NCBI GenBank assembly: GCA_021323675.1
Contig: JAJPKP010000027.1
Span: 1-64,000, forward strand
From: Pseudomonadota bacterium
GTDB lineage: Bacteria > Desulfobacterota > Binatia > Binatales > Binataceae
Length of the DNA stretch: 64,000 nucleotides
Reading direction: 5' to 3'
The notes below the pieces were generated by a model. That model was not told the DNA's origin and searched no databases. It saw only the letters and a list, made by a program, of their open reading frames with translations. Below, in pieces: positions 36,669 through 46,534 of this stretch. The position numbers and the translations under genes are program-made. Position 1 is the stretch's first letter; the number at the start of each line of letters is the position of its first letter.

Positions 36669-38257
36669 TTCCGCTTGCGCGGCGAGCATCGTTCATCCTT
36701 TGTGTCATTTTCCTGCTGGCAGCCGCGGCAACGGCGCGAGCGGCCGATACCGACCCGGGGGTGATGCTGGAAAAGCTCGCCGGGCAGAAGTTCGGCCCGC
36801 TAAGCCGTGCCGAGCAGTTGATGGTGCGCGGGGCGGCGATGAGAAATCTCGTGTGGCTTGGCCCGAGCGACGACCCCGCCAATCCGGTCAACGATGTCGC
36901 CCACGGCGACCAGTGGGGACCTGAGCGCACAGTGCGCGCGGAGGTCATCCGCTGGATTGCGGCGGATGCCGACGCGGCCCGCTATGTTCATCCGAGCGGC
37001 CCGGGATTCGCGGGAGCCAGAGTCGCGGGCGAAATCGATCTGTCGTACCTGCGGGTGCGCGCGCCGCTTACGATGCTGGGATGCTACATCCCGGCCGGGC
37101 TCGATTTCTCCAACGCGCATTTGCAGGCGATCGATCTGCGCCGCAGTTCGACCGGCCCCATCAACGGAGACTCGTCCGACATCGCCGGCGACGTCTCGAT
37201 GATCATGGGGAGGTACGGCCCGATCAGCTTCTTTCGCGCGCATATCGAGGGCAACCTCGACTTGATTGGCGCGCATGTCGTCAATCCCGGCGGCGATTCG
37301 GTGCTCGCGACCGAAGCCGAAATAGAAGGCGATGCCGATTTTCAGCAGGGCTTTGTGACCGACGGAATGGTCGATTTTCGGCTCGCCAAGATAGGCCATT
37401 CGTTAAGCTTCAACGGCGCGCGCTTCGAAGGCGGCGGCGACAACGGCCTCGATGCGGAGCGCGCGGCAGTTGCGGGAATAATCTATTGGGTCGATGTCGC
37501 CCATACTCCACAGACCGTCCTCGATTTGGAGCAGGCGCGGGCCGAGGGAATTGGTGACGATGCGGCGAGTTGGCCCGCTCCCGGCAACCTGAACCTTGAC
37601 GGGTTCGTGTACGAATCGATTGTGGACGGTCCGATGGATTCGGCGGCGCGGCTCGGATGGCTTGCGCTTCAACCGCCAGGCTATAAGCCGCAGCCCTACC
37701 AGCAGCTTGCCAAAGTGCTCGCCGCCGACGGCAACGACAGCGGCGCGACGGACGTGCTTATCGCGCAGCGCGAGGCGCAGCGCCGTTTCGGGAATCTGAG
37801 CCGAATCGAGCGCGCATGGAACCTGGTGCTGCAGGTGACAATTGGTTACGGGTTTCGTCCACTGCGGGCGTTATGGTGGATAGCGGCGTTCGTGCTCCTG
37901 GGCACGCTTTTATTCGGCGCCGGCTATCGGCTGAGAATCGTGACTCCGACCGAAGCGGACGCGTACCGCGACTTCGTCGAGACCGGAAACGCCCCCGCGT
38001 ACTATCCGCCGTTCAACGCTCTAGTCTATTCGCTCGAGAATTTTCTGCCGGTGGTCGAACTGCATCAAGGCGAATACTGGCGCCCCAATCCGTCCCATCG
38101 CGCGCAGCGAAACCCGAACTCCAACACCGGAAATTTCACGAAAGCAATTCCAGCCCGAATCCTGCGCTGGTATCTGTGGATTCACATCCTCGCCGGATGG
38201 ACGCTGACGCCGCTGATGTTCGCCGGCCTGTCCGGCCTAATCCGCCCCGGCCCCTGA
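36665..38257 (+). CDS. Exported beta-helix-like protein with C-terminal membrane segments
   Basis: 530 residues from the ATG at 36665. The signal peptide ends near ARA-AD. The central part has repeated short strands of the pentapeptide or right-handed beta-helix kind (GEIDLSYLRVRAPLTMLGC, GLDFSNAHLQAIDLRRS, HIEGNLDLIGAHVV, AEIEGDADFQQGF). Two hydrophobic segments lie near residues 405-430 and 500-528. The C terminus resembles ion-channel-like membrane tails seen in similar proteins, but no filter is visible. It is coupled by ATGA overlap to the TPR gene. A terminator follows. The function is unknown. Confidence 0.68.
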   Translation: MIPLARRASFILCVIFLLAAAATARAADTDPGVMLEKLAGQKFGPLSRAEQLMVRGAAMRNLVWLGPSDDPANPVNDVAHGDQWGPERTVRAEVIRWIAADADAARYVHPSGPGFAGARVAGEIDLSYLRVRAPLTMLGCYIPAGLDFSNAHLQAIDLRRSSTGPINGDSSDIAGDVSMIMGRYGPISFFRAHIEGNLDLIGAHVVNPGGDSVLATEAEIEGDADFQQGFVTDGMVDFRLAKIGHSLSFNGARFEGGGDNGLDAERAAVAGIIYWVDVAHTPQTVLDLEQARAEGIGDDAASWPAPGNLNLDGFVYESIVDGPMDSAARLGWLALQPPGYKPQPYQQLAKVLAADGNDSGATDVLIAQREAQRRFGNLSRIERAWNLVLQVTIGYGFRPLRALWWIAAFVLLGTLLFGAGYRLRIVTPTEADAYRDFVETGNAPAYYPPFNALVYSLENFLPVVELHQGEYWRPNPSHRAQRNPNSNTGNFTKAIPARILRWYLWIHILAGWTLTPLMFAGLSGLIRPGP

Positions 38258-38288
38258 AATGGGAGCCAACCCGCGATTTGGAAAGAAG

Positions 38289-38364
38289 TGGGTCACAGTG
38301 CGATCGCAAGAGCTTTCATCAGGTCCGATTTGCACCGAATCGCTTCAACAGGTAATGTGACCCA
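38289..38364. repeat. Nine-base inverted repeat TGGGTCACA / TGTGACCCA
   Basis: Perfect arms at 38289-38297 and 38356-38364 are separated by 58 bases, between the end of the beta-helix-like gene and its terminator. They could fold in the 3' untranslated RNA or be two half-sites for a protein. No other copy was noticed. Confidence 0.35.
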
Positions 38365-38408
38365 TGGATGGGCGAAAGCCCCGGGGTCTTCGTGAGAAGG
38401 CCGAAACC

Positions 38409-38438
38409 AAGGCCCGATTTCTCGGGCCTTTCGTTTTT
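38409..38438 (+). terminator. Rho-independent terminator
   Basis: AAGGCCCGA and TCGGGCCTT form a perfect nine-base-pair stem with loop TTTC, followed by TCGTTTTT. It ends the TPR/beta-helix operon. Confidence 0.88.
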
Positions 38439-38829
38439 CTAATCGAAGCAACTGTACTTTGTTCCCAGCAATTCGATCTCATCCGAGAGAACAACGCAGA
38501 CCACGAGTTTGCCCGCGTGCTTGAGAAATTGGAACGGTCGGTATTGCGGATCGTACTTTGCGCGAGCGATTGGGTACAAGACGAGATCCGCCATTTGGCA
38601 GAAAACCGAGGTCTTTTTGTGTCTCCGGGGAGTGCCGATCAGCGCAGAAGGCATTGTAGGCGGAAACAATCGCAAGCGAGTTCCGCGATTCGAAAAGAAT
38701 TTCCCCAAGTGCAAAATAATCCGTCTGAGAACGCGAGTTGCTTTGGTGATCCGGAAAGTGTGATCCGGAGTCATCGAGGTACAGATCTATTGCTCCGGGC
38801 AGATCGTTGCCGGTTTCTCCGCCGCTCAC
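38439..38829 (-). pseudogene. Decayed DUF3800 gene
   Basis: Two frames together show the ends of a DUF3800 protein (RNase H-like fold, often in defence or mobile loci). The N-terminal part, from about 38829, has IDLYLDDSG, then YFALGEILFES and AYNAFCADRH. The C-terminal part, in another frame, has MADLVLYPIARAKYDP and ends GTKYSCFD. The middle 100 or more residues are missing and the frame shifts at the junction near 38630. It is a relic of an internal deletion. Confidence 0.65.
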
Positions 38830-38835
38830 GAGGTT

Positions 38836-39519
38836 TTATTCCTTGCGTGTGATCTGCTCCGCCATTGCCATGAAGCGTTCGTGGCCGACGGCGATGAAGA
38901 TGCCGTCAGCTTCCGCGGTCACGACGCCCTCGCACGACACGGTTCCGTGCGTGAAGATCTTGCGCCCCTCCACTCGATCCACGCGCGCATCGAAGAACAG
39001 TTCCTTGAGCAGCGGCGTGGGCTTGCGATAGCGAATCGCAAGCGTTCCCGTCATCCCGGGGCTTCCGGTAAGCGACTGCGCCATCCCCAACACTTCATCG
39101 AACGCCGCCGCCAGGAATCCGCCATGAACGTGTCCCGGCGGACCTTCGTACGGCACGCCAAAAATTACTCGACCCTCGACGCGGTCGCCGATGACCGCGA
39201 GGCGAATAGGAGGCGCAAGCGGATTCGCCATCCCGATGAGCGGGCTATGGTCGAAGAAGGCGTGCGTGTCGCCCGCATTCGCGGTTTCCGCAAAACCTTC
39301 ATACGAGCGCGATACGGGATACCTGGCCAGCCGATCCGCATAGCGCTCGAGCGCATCCGCCGCGGCGGCCAGATCGGCCTCGGGCGCGGCCACTTGCACC
39401 AGATGGTCGATAACTCGGCGCATCGCGGTTGCGAGCCGATGCGCTTCCTTTCGCCTTCCGACGGCGGGGGCCTGAGTTGCGGCCCAGGCCGCCTCAAAAT
39501 TGTAGTCTTGATTACCCAT
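38836..39519 (-). CDS. PaaI-family hotdog thioesterase
   Basis: This 227-residue protein has a helical N-terminal extension. A hotdog domain follows from about residue 100: VIFGVPYEGPPGHVHGGFLAAAFDEVLG, given here in parts as GPPGHVHGG and AAAFDEVLG, then TGTLAIRYRKPTPLLKEL. The HGG turn before a central helix with an acidic residue is the acyl-CoA thioesterase pattern. The acyl group is unknown. A second, shorter PaaI-type gene lies at 61019. Confidence 0.82.
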   Translation of the reverse strand: MGNQDYNFEAAWAATQAPAVGRRKEAHRLATAMRRVIDHLVQVAAPEADLAAAADALERYADRLARYPVSRSYEGFAETANAGDTHAFFDHSPLIGMANPLAPPIRLAVIGDRVEGRVIFGVPYEGPPGHVHGGFLAAAFDEVLGMAQSLTGSPGMTGTLAIRYRKPTPLLKELFFDARVDRVEGRKIFTHGTVSCEGVVTAEADGIFIAVGHERFMAMAEQITRKE

Positions 39520-39565
39520 CAGATGTACCGGTCTTTTTTCGAGCCAGGTGGCCTCGCCAAAAGGC

Positions 39566-39571
39566 TATAAT
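39566..39571 (+). promoter_or_regulatory. Candidate -10 box TATAAT
   Basis: A perfect TATAAT stands about 50 bases before the likely start of the secreted protein at 39625. No good -35 hexamer is found 16-18 bases upstream, so the promoter would depend on an activator or an extended context. Confidence 0.35.
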
Positions 39572-39624
39572 CCGTAACCAGGCGGGTCTATCGGGCACGG
39601 CGTATGCTCCATCTCTGTTCCGCA

Positions 39625-40455
39625 ATGTCTCGCATCGCATTGATCGCCCTTCTTTCGATCGTTTTGGTCGCGCCATCCGTATGGGCGCAGAACGACATGG
39701 AAATACCCCAGGCGCAGTCGCAGAATCCGATTTCCGGCGGCGTACCCCGTTCGACCCCTTCGTCGCATTCCGGGGAGAGCAGCACCCTTCAGATCGCTCC
39801 GGCTCCGACCGCGACTCCGTCCGAGCAGGCTGCTCCCGCGTCGCCACCTCCGCCCGTGGACCCGACATGGGCGGCGGCTGCGGCTGCGGCGGCCGCAGTA
39901 AATGCACTGCTTGCGGCGCAACCCCCCGCTGCACCATCGACCGGTTCGGCATCGCCCACGCCCGCACCCTTGGCGCCATCATTCACGGTCCAATCGGTTC
40001 CGTCGTTGCCGCAGGTTTTCCGCGGATGCTGGCAGGGAGTGGTTTCAACTGTGGACAGCCTGGAGCGGATGCCGGGCGCGCATAAGGTTGGTTACTGGAC
40101 GCCCAAGACCTACAGGCTTTGCTACAAGCGCGTGGGCAGTGGGCCGTTCCAACTGACCTTGAGCGAAACCGGGGTCGTCCCCAACGAGCAGATCAAGAAT
40201 GCTCGCGGGCACGTCGATGCGATCGCGACCGATGGGCGCGCACACGCGAAGCTGCGCGCCAACCTCCATTTCGACGAATACCATGTCGATCCCGCTCTTC
40301 GCGGCACGACCTTCACCGTGGACGAGGTGACGATGCTGGATTGCAGGATCACCGGCGATGCAATGGCGGTGAGCGCCGGCGTTTTCGGAACGCGCGACGG
40401 GGAGCCCTGGTTCAAAGCCCGATGGCGCGCCAATTTCATCCATGTGCCGGAGTAG
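39625..40455 (+). CDS. Secreted Pro/Ala-rich protein with C-terminal globular domain
   Basis: 276 residues from the ATG at 39625; an in-frame ATG at 39604 adds seven residues before the signal peptide. The signal peptide ends near VWA-QN. A Pro/Ala/Ser-rich low-complexity linker, including an Ala run (WAAAAAAAAAVNALL), covers about residues 30-125. The C-terminal domain starts VFRGCWQGVV and has Cys pairs and strands (YRLCYKRVG, FQLTLSETGVV, MLDCRITGDAM). I do not recognise the family. A periplasmic or surface role is likely. Confidence 0.6.
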   Translation: MSRIALIALLSIVLVAPSVWAQNDMEIPQAQSQNPISGGVPRSTPSSHSGESSTLQIAPAPTATPSEQAAPASPPPPVDPTWAAAAAAAAAVNALLAAQPPAAPSTGSASPTPAPLAPSFTVQSVPSLPQVFRGCWQGVVSTVDSLERMPGAHKVGYWTPKTYRLCYKRVGSGPFQLTLSETGVVPNEQIKNARGHVDAIATDGRAHAKLRANLHFDEYHVDPALRGTTFTVDEVTMLDCRITGDAMAVSAGVFGTRDGEPWFKARWRANFIHVPE

Positions 40456-40538
40456 AGTTTTTCGATCCCTCCGGCGGTTGCGAAAAAACCGCACCATGCA
40501 GTCGCTTCGCCCGGTAAACCGTTGCTATCTTTTGGGAC

Positions 40539-42881
40539 GTGGATCACTCCGAGCATCATCATCACCCCGCCGCGGGCACGGTGACGATGAAGGATCCTGT
40601 CTGCGGGATGGACGTGGATCCCGCCGCGGCTGCAGGCACGGTCGAGCACAACGGCACCACCTACTATTTCTGCAATCAGAAGTGCATCGCGCTCTTCAAA
40701 GCCAATCCCGAAGAATTCGTCGCCGAGGCTGAGAAATCGGCTGCCGAGCGGTCGGCCGCGATGCCCGCGGCGGCCGGAGCGAAGTACACCTGCCCTATGC
40801 ATCCGGAGATTGTGCGTGATGGCCCGGGCGCGTGTCCTATCTGCGGGATGGCGCTGGAGCCGATGTCGCCGGCTATGGCCGCCGAGGAGTCCAATCCCGA
40901 ACTGGAGGATATGACTCGGCGGTTCTGGATCGGGCTTGTGCTCACGGTGCCAATCCTGATCGAGATGGTGATGCCGGATCGCATTCTGATGGCGATGCTT
41001 GCACCGGCGGCGACACAGTGGCTTTCGCTGGTTCTCGCGACGCCGGTCGTGGTGTGGGCCGGATGTCCGTTCTTCGAGCGCGGTTATCAATCGCTAATAA
41101 CCCGCAACCTCAACATGTTCACCCTTATCGCGACCGGCGTCGGCGTGGCGTGGGTTTACAGCGTGATAGCCACGGTCGTTCCGGGAATCTTTCCGGCTGC
41201 GCAACACGATATGCACGGCCTTGTCCCGACCTACTTCGAGGCCGCGGCCACTATCGTTGTACTGGTCCTGTTGGGGCAGGTGCTCGAACTGCGCGCGCGC
41301 AGCCAAACCAGCGGCGCGATTCGGGCGTTGCTCGGGCTTGCGCCGAAGACCGCGCGCCGAATCGCGGATGACGGCAGCGAGGCGGACGTTCCGCTGGAAG
41401 CAATCAGGCCGGGCGACCGTCTGCGCGTGCGCCCCGGCGAGAAGGTTCCGGTTGACGGGTCGGTAATCGAGGGGGCAAGCGCGATCGACGAGTCGATGGT
41501 GACCGGAGAGCCGGTCCCGGTCGAGAAAAAGGCGGGCGATCGCGTAATCGGAGCAACCGTCAACACTACCGGAAGCATCGTGATTCGCGCCGAGCGCGTC
41601 GGCGCTGAGACTCTGCTCGCGCAGATCGTGCAGATGGTGAGCGCGGCGCAGCGCAGCCGCGCGCCTATCCAGCGGCTCGCCGACCAGGTGTCGGCGTACT
41701 TTGTCCCCGCCGTGATTGTCGTGGCGATTCTCACCTTTGCGGTGTGGCTCGCCGCCGGGCAGGGGCTGGGCCACGCGATCGTCAATGCCGTCGCGGTGCT
41801 GATAATCGCCTGCCCTTGTGCTCTCGGGCTGGCGACCCCGATGGCGATAATGGTCGGCACGGGACGCGGCGCGACCGAGGGCGTACTGGTGCGGGATGCC
41901 GAAGCGCTCGAGACGCTGGAACGCGTCGATACTCTGCTCGCGGACAAGACCGGCACGTTGACCGAAGGAAAGCCTCGCCTCGCTTCTACCATCGCGCTCG
42001 AACCGTGGAACGAAAACGATGTGCTCGCTTTCGCCGCGAGCCTGGAGCGCGCCAGCGAGCATCCGCTGGCGGCCGCGATTGTGGCGGGCGCGCAAGCGCG
42101 GCAGATATCGATCACCGAGGCCCGCGACTTCAAAGCGATCGCCGGCAAAGGCGTCACCGGAACAGTCAACGATCGATCCGTCGCGCTGGGCAACGCCGCG
42201 CTGTTTTCTGAACTCGGCATCGACATGTCCGCGCTCGCGCCACGCATCGAGCAACTGCGCGCGGACGGGCAGACGGCGATGATGCTGGCGATCGAGGGGC
42301 GAATGGCGGGTGCGATCGGCGTCGCCGATCCGATCAAAGCATCCACCCCCGAAGCCGTGCGGATGCTTCACGACGAAGGAATCAGGCTCGTGATGGTGAC
42401 CGGCGACAGCCGCGCAACCGCGTCAGTCGTTGCGGCCAAGATCGGGATTGACGATGTGCGCGCGGAGGTGTTGCCGGGGGCCAAAGCGGATGAGGTCCGG
42501 CGGCTTCAGGCGGAGGGGCGTATCGTCGCGATGGCCGGAGACGGAATCAACGATGCGCCGGCATTGGCGGCCGCACAGGTTGGAATCGCGATGGGAACGG
42601 GGACCGACGTCGCGATGGAAAGCGCCGGCATCACGCTCGTCCGCGGCGACCTGCGCGGCATCGCCAGGGCGCGCCGGCTGTCGCGCGCGACGATGCGCAA
42701 CATCCGCCAGAACCTGTTCTTCGCGTTCTTCTACAATGCGTTGGGCGTTCCGATCGCAGCCGGCGTGCTCTACCCGTTCTTTGGGCTGCTGCTGAGCCCG
42801 ATTATCGCGAGCGCCGCGATGAGCCTGAGTTCGGTCTCGGTCGTGACTAACGCGCTGAGGCTGCGCCGCGTGCGCCTATAG
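40539..42881 (+). CDS. Copper-type P1B ATPase with YHS and heavy-metal-binding domains
   Basis: A 780-residue heavy-metal exporter. The His-rich start (DHSEHHHH) is followed by a YHS domain ([16 protein letters not shown], about 17-60) and a metal-binding domain ([14 protein letters not shown], 83-103). Eight helices come after that. Key motifs are TGEP (322-325), the transport site CPC (425-427), the phosphorylated Asp469 in DKTGT, SEHPLA in the nucleotide domain, and [10 protein letters not shown]. This Cu+/Ag+ exporter type has no classical HMA domain. The start is GTG. No copper-responsive regulator is adjacent. Confidence 0.9.
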   Translation: MDHSEHHHHPAAGTVTMKDPVCGMDVDPAAAAGTVEHNGTTYYFCNQKCIALFKANPEEFVAEAEKSAAERSAAMPAAAGAKYTCPMHPEIVRDGPGACPICGMALEPMSPAMAAEESNPELEDMTRRFWIGLVLTVPILIEMVMPDRILMAMLAPAATQWLSLVLATPVVVWAGCPFFERGYQSLITRNLNMFTLIATGVGVAWVYSVIATVVPGIFPAAQHDMHGLVPTYFEAAATIVVLVLLGQVLELRARSQTSGAIRALLGLAPKTARRIADDGSEADVPLEAIRPGDRLRVRPGEKVPVDGSVIEGASAIDESMVTGEPVPVEKKAGDRVIGATVNTTGSIVIRAERVGAETLLAQIVQMVSAAQRSRAPIQRLADQVSAYFVPAVIVVAILTFAVWLAAGQGLGHAIVNAVAVLIIACPCALGLATPMAIMVGTGRGATEGVLVRDAEALETLERVDTLLADKTGTLTEGKPRLASTIALEPWNENDVLAFAASLERASEHPLAAAIVAGAQARQISITEARDFKAIAGKGVTGTVNDRSVALGNAALFSELGIDMSALAPRIEQLRADGQTAMMLAIEGRMAGAIGVADPIKASTPEAVRMLHDEGIRLVMVTGDSRATASVVAAKIGIDDVRAEVLPGAKADEVRRLQAEGRIVAMAGDGINDAPALAAAQVGIAMGTGTDVAMESAGITLVRGDLRGIARARRLSRATMRNIRQNLFFAFFYNALGVPIAAGVLYPFFGLLLSPIIASAAMSLSSVSVVTNALRLRRVRL

Positions 42882-42987
42882 ACGGCTGCGGCCCTCCCGC
42901 CGGCCTTGCGTTCATCGATTAGCCTGCTTTAGGTTGGCGCTAGATGATGGCGCCAGGCCTTTGCCGGGCCTCCGAGGAGAAATCGCG

Positions 42988-43932
42988 ATGACGGCACCGC
43001 TCGATCCACAAATGAAGGCTATGCTCGATTTTGCCAACGCTTCGGGACCGATGTTCCTGCGGGCGGAAACGCCGGAACAGGCGCGTGCGAAGATGCAGGC
43101 GCTGCTGGAAGCGCGCCCGGTCGAGCCGCCGCAGGTTTATCGCGTAGAAGATCGGCATATTCCGGGTCCCCACAGCCAGATTCCAATCCGCATCTACACC
43201 GCCGAAGGCCGCGTCCCCAAGGGCGTGCTCGTGTATTTCCACGGTGGCGGCTGGGTGCTCGGCAGCATCGTGACCCACGATGTGTTGTGCCGTTCGATCA
43301 CCAACGCGGCCGGATGCATCGTCGTATCGGTGGATTATCGCCTCGCCCCGGAGCATAAGTTTCCGGCGGCGCCGGAAGATTGCTACGCGGCGGCGAAATG
43401 GGTGGCGGCCAATGCGAAGTCCTTCGGCGGCGATCCGGATCGAATCGCGGTTGGAGGGGACAGCGCGGGCGGAAACCTGGCGACGGTCGTGGCACTGATG
43501 GCGCGCGAGCGCGGCGGTCCGCGCCTCATCTTCCAGTTGCTTTTCTACCCGGCGATTTCAGCGGCGAACGATACTCCGTCGCAGAAGGAATTTTCCGGTG
43601 ATGGGTTCATCCTGTCGCGCGCCGACATGGAATGGTTCTGGAACCATTACCTGAACGGCTCCGAGGATCGAAGCAATCCGCTCGCCTGTCCTAACCGGGC
43701 GAACAACCTCGCGGGCTTGCCTCCCGCGCTGGTGCAGACCTGCAGCCACGATCCTCTGCGCGACGAGGGCGAACGCTACGCCGAGCAGATGAAGAAAGCC
43801 GGCGTCAACGTCACGCTCACGCGCTACGAGGGTGTGACGCACGGCTTCGTAAGCTTCGCCGACGTGCTCGACAAAGGCAAACAGGGGATCAAAGAAGCGG
43901 GCGAAGCGCTGCGCGCGGCGTTCAGCAAATAA
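42988..43932 (+). CDS. HSL-family alpha/beta hydrolase (esterase/lipase)
   Basis: 314 residues from the ATG at 42988, with GAGGAGA seven bases upstream. The hormone-sensitive-lipase family marks are HGGGWVLGS for the oxyanion hole, GDSAGGNLA for the nucleophile Ser, DPLRDEGERYAEQM for the acid, and THGF for the catalytic His. An N-terminal cap segment of about 50 residues is present. It is cytoplasmic and should cleave short acyl esters. It follows the metal ATPase on the same strand with a gap of about 106 bases, so a shared transcript is uncertain. Confidence 0.86.
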   Translation: MTAPLDPQMKAMLDFANASGPMFLRAETPEQARAKMQALLEARPVEPPQVYRVEDRHIPGPHSQIPIRIYTAEGRVPKGVLVYFHGGGWVLGSIVTHDVLCRSITNAAGCIVVSVDYRLAPEHKFPAAPEDCYAAAKWVAANAKSFGGDPDRIAVGGDSAGGNLATVVALMARERGGPRLIFQLLFYPAISAANDTPSQKEFSGDGFILSRADMEWFWNHYLNGSEDRSNPLACPNRANNLAGLPPALVQTCSHDPLRDEGERYAEQMKKAGVNVTLTRYEGVTHGFVSFADVLDKGKQGIKEAGEALRAAFSK

Positions 43933-44035
43933 ATCGTCCCGCCCACACATCGGCGGGTCGCCGGCGGCGGGCCGCGTATCGCCGTCGCGCCGCAGCCTCG
44001 CCGCGGCGCCGGGAAATCCATATTATTCTCCCGCT

Positions 44036-44896
44036 ATGGGCGAAGAATTACGTCCACGCGACGGGGCGCGGATGGCGGCGGCGCCTCGCCAGCCCTCTCC
44101 CTTCACTGACCTCTATCACTTCCTTGTTCGCTCTCCGTGGCCCGCGCTGCTGATGATGGTGCTGGCGGCGTTCGCGCTGATGAATGGCCTGTTCGGGCTG
44201 CTCTACTGGCTCGACGGAGGAGTTCAGGGAGCGCGGGCTGATTCGTATCCGGACATGTTCTTTTTCAGCGTACAGACGATGGCGACGATCGGTTACGGCG
44301 TGTTGCATCCCACGACTTTTTTCGCCAACGCGCTGGTCTCAATCGAGGCGCTGATGGGGCTGGTCGGGCTCGCGATGATGACGGGTCTCGTGTTTGCCAA
44401 GTTCTCGCTGCCGTCGGCGCGGGTTCGGTTCAGCAGATACGCGGTAGTCTCGAAGCGCGACGGGGTTCCCAGCCTGATGTTCCGGATGGCGAATCTGCGG
44501 GAGAGCCGCATTCTCGAAGCGCAGGTGCATCTGACCTTCGCCCGCATCGAGACCACCGCCGAAGGCGAACGCTTGCGCCGCTTTTACGATTTGCCGCTTC
44601 AACGCGAGCGTACGTCGTTGTTCGCTCTGAGCTGGACGGCGGTACATCAGATAACACCGAACAGTCCGCTCGCCGGCCAGACTTCGGAATCGCTCAAGAA
44701 GGCGGCGGCGATGCTGGTGATTTCGCTGACCGGTCTCGAGGAGACGTTTTCCCAAACCGTCAATGCCCGAAACTACTACGATGCCGACAGCATCCTGTGG
44801 GGAAAACGGCTTGCCGACATCACAACGTTTCAAACCGATGGAACGCCGCTGCTGGACTATTCGCGTTTCGATGAAGTGATGGACGCGCCGCTATGA
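44036..44896 (+). CDS. Inward-rectifier-type potassium channel (KirBac)
   Basis: This 286-residue protein has two transmembrane helices (about 33-60 and 98-122) flanking a pore helix with filter TIGYG in SVQTMATIGYGVLHP. A C-terminal immunoglobulin-like Kir cytoplasmic domain follows (SLMFRMANLRESRILEAQV, then WTAVHQITPNSPLAG). KirBac channels assemble as tetramers in the inner membrane and are gated by lipids and ligands. It is the second K+ channel in the window, of a different class from the rhodanese fusion. It lies about 100 bases after the esterase gene and is convergent with the permease gene. Confidence 0.88.
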   Translation: MGEELRPRDGARMAAAPRQPSPFTDLYHFLVRSPWPALLMMVLAAFALMNGLFGLLYWLDGGVQGARADSYPDMFFFSVQTMATIGYGVLHPTTFFANALVSIEALMGLVGLAMMTGLVFAKFSLPSARVRFSRYAVVSKRDGVPSLMFRMANLRESRILEAQVHLTFARIETTAEGERLRRFYDLPLQRERTSLFALSWTAVHQITPNSPLAGQTSESLKKAAAMLVISLTGLEETFSQTVNARNYYDADSILWGKRLADITTFQTDGTPLLDYSRFDEVMDAPL

Positions 44897-44947
44897 CCCG
44901 CGTCGCGGGCAAGGCGCCAGGCTTCCATCCCGCGCCCGGCGATGACC

Positions 44948-46324
44948 TCAGTCGGTTGCCGGACCGCCCCATCTCTGCCGCGCGAACGCATACGCAGGCC
45001 ATACGCCGAGCGCAAGCAGCACGGCGACCAGGAAGTCGCGCTGGCCGTCTCCCTTCGAGAGCGCAAGCCCGAAAGTCGCAAGCCAGGTGAGCAGCGGAAG
45101 GGCCACCGTGAGCGCGAGTCCAATCTTGCCGCCACCGACAGTGAACAGCTCCTTGCGGTTCGGGGCCATGCGCCTGAGCCGAACCATCGCCGCCATCTCC
45201 AGGGCGAGCGCGGCCATGTAGAAGAAGACGTCGAGCACGACGAGCGCGAGAAAGCCGACCGGGACCAGGAGGGTGAAGAGGATGCAGCACCAGATAATCG
45301 ATTTGCGGGGCGTGGCGGTAACCGTCCATATTTCCTTAAGAGCAGGCGGCAGGTAGCCCTCGCGCGCGAGAACATAAGGCATCCGAGATACCCAGAGCAT
45401 CGCGGCCTGAAATACGGCAAACGACATCACGCCTCCGCCGAGCGCGATCGCTCCGCCCAGCATCGGCCCGCCGAGTTGTTTGCCTACCTGCGAGAACCAG
45501 CCTTCCTGCCAGTTCGCGCCCCCGTCCGATCCGCTGAGCGAAACCATCAGCGGCAAGACATAGCCTGCCACAACCATCGGTACGGCGATCGCGATTGCGC
45601 GGACGTAATTGCGCCGCGGACGCTCGATTTCGGCGGACACAACGCTCAGGTTTTCCCATCCGCCGAAGTTCCAGATGACGACAGTGAGTCCCGCTCCCAG
45701 CGCGCCCATCGGGTCCGCACCCCATAGGGGCGCCACGGGCGGATGGAAATGAACCACGCGGCCGAAGGCAATCGCAACCATCACCGCGAACGGAGCCAGC
45801 AGCACGATCGCCAGCGCGATCGACGCATCGCCAACCGGCCGGACTCCCGCCAGGTTGAGGATTCCCGCCAGCCATACGAGTGCGATGCCGGTCGCAATCT
45901 GCGCGGCGGGTCCGAGCGGCACGATGAACGAGATGTAAGACGCGAACAGGACCGGATAAATCGCCATGTCCACGGCGGTATACAGGATCGTGAGATAGGC
46001 TTCCGCGAAGCCGGCGAACGGTCCAAGCGCTTCCTTGACCCAGAAATAGAATCCGCCTTCGACGGGTCTCAGCGCGGTCAATTCCGCGGCCATCAGGGCG
46101 GTGGTCAGGCTGAGAGTCAACGGTACGATGAGGCAAAGGAGCAGGGCAAGTTTTGGTCCGGCCAGGCGGACGGCATCTTCGAGGCCATACGGTCCACCAC
46201 TCACGACCAGGTACGTCACGCAGACCAGCGACAGGAGGCCAAGCGTGCGGCGCGAGGGCACACCGCTCAAAGTGGTGTGTTCCGGGGGAATCGGAGCAGG
46301 CTGAGATTGGAGCGAGTTTGGCAA
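44948..46324 (-). CDS. APC-family amino acid permease
   Basis: This 458-residue transporter has twelve hydrophobic segments. Helix 1 carries VVSGGPYGLEDAV, the broken-helix substrate site of LeuT-fold transporters. PVEGGFYFWVKEALGPFAGF marks helix 3, and WNFGGWENLSVVSAEIERP marks helix 6 and the following loop. The substrate is probably an amino acid or polyamine. The start is TTG without a clear ribosome binding site, and no earlier ATG is available. It is monocistronic. Confidence 0.85.
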   Translation of the reverse strand: MPNSLQSQPAPIPPEHTTLSGVPSRRTLGLLSLVCVTYLVVSGGPYGLEDAVRLAGPKLALLLCLIVPLTLSLTTALMAAELTALRPVEGGFYFWVKEALGPFAGFAEAYLTILYTAVDMAIYPVLFASYISFIVPLGPAAQIATGIALVWLAGILNLAGVRPVGDASIALAIVLLAPFAVMVAIAFGRVVHFHPPVAPLWGADPMGALGAGLTVVIWNFGGWENLSVVSAEIERPRRNYVRAIAIAVPMVVAGYVLPLMVSLSGSDGGANWQEGWFSQVGKQLGGPMLGGAIALGGGVMSFAVFQAAMLWVSRMPYVLAREGYLPPALKEIWTVTATPRKSIIWCCILFTLLVPVGFLALVVLDVFFYMAALALEMAAMVRLRRMAPNRKELFTVGGGKIGLALTVALPLLTWLATFGLALSKGDGQRDFLVAVLLALGVWPAYAFARQRWGGPATD

Positions 46325-46416
46325 CGTGCTTTATGGGAAGGCTCTAACTGACGGGGATGGAGGTGGCAAGCTGGCATGGGGCCGCATCCGCCATTCGATT
46401 CCACCGCAGTGAACCG

Positions 46417-46422
46417 TATAAT
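46417..46422 (+). promoter_or_regulatory. Candidate -10 box of the TPR-Dpp operon
   Basis: A perfect TATAAT lies 112 bases before the ATG at 46535. The best upstream partner (TTCGAT, 17 bases away) is poor. It could drive the nine-gene plus-strand run that follows. Confidence 0.4.
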
Positions 46423-46534
46423 AGCGAAGGATGCGAAAGGTCCTTCGAGTCAGAGCAGGAAAGACGCTCCCTTGAAGCCCCAGCTTGGTGCTATCCTTGT
46501 ATCTCAAGATTCGTACTGAGCCGTCCAATAATCA

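Noticed and set aside
35151-36689. A 512-codon open frame on the minus strand
   Set aside because: It is fully antisense to the TPR gene, has no recognisable domains and reflects the codon bias of G+C-rich DNA.
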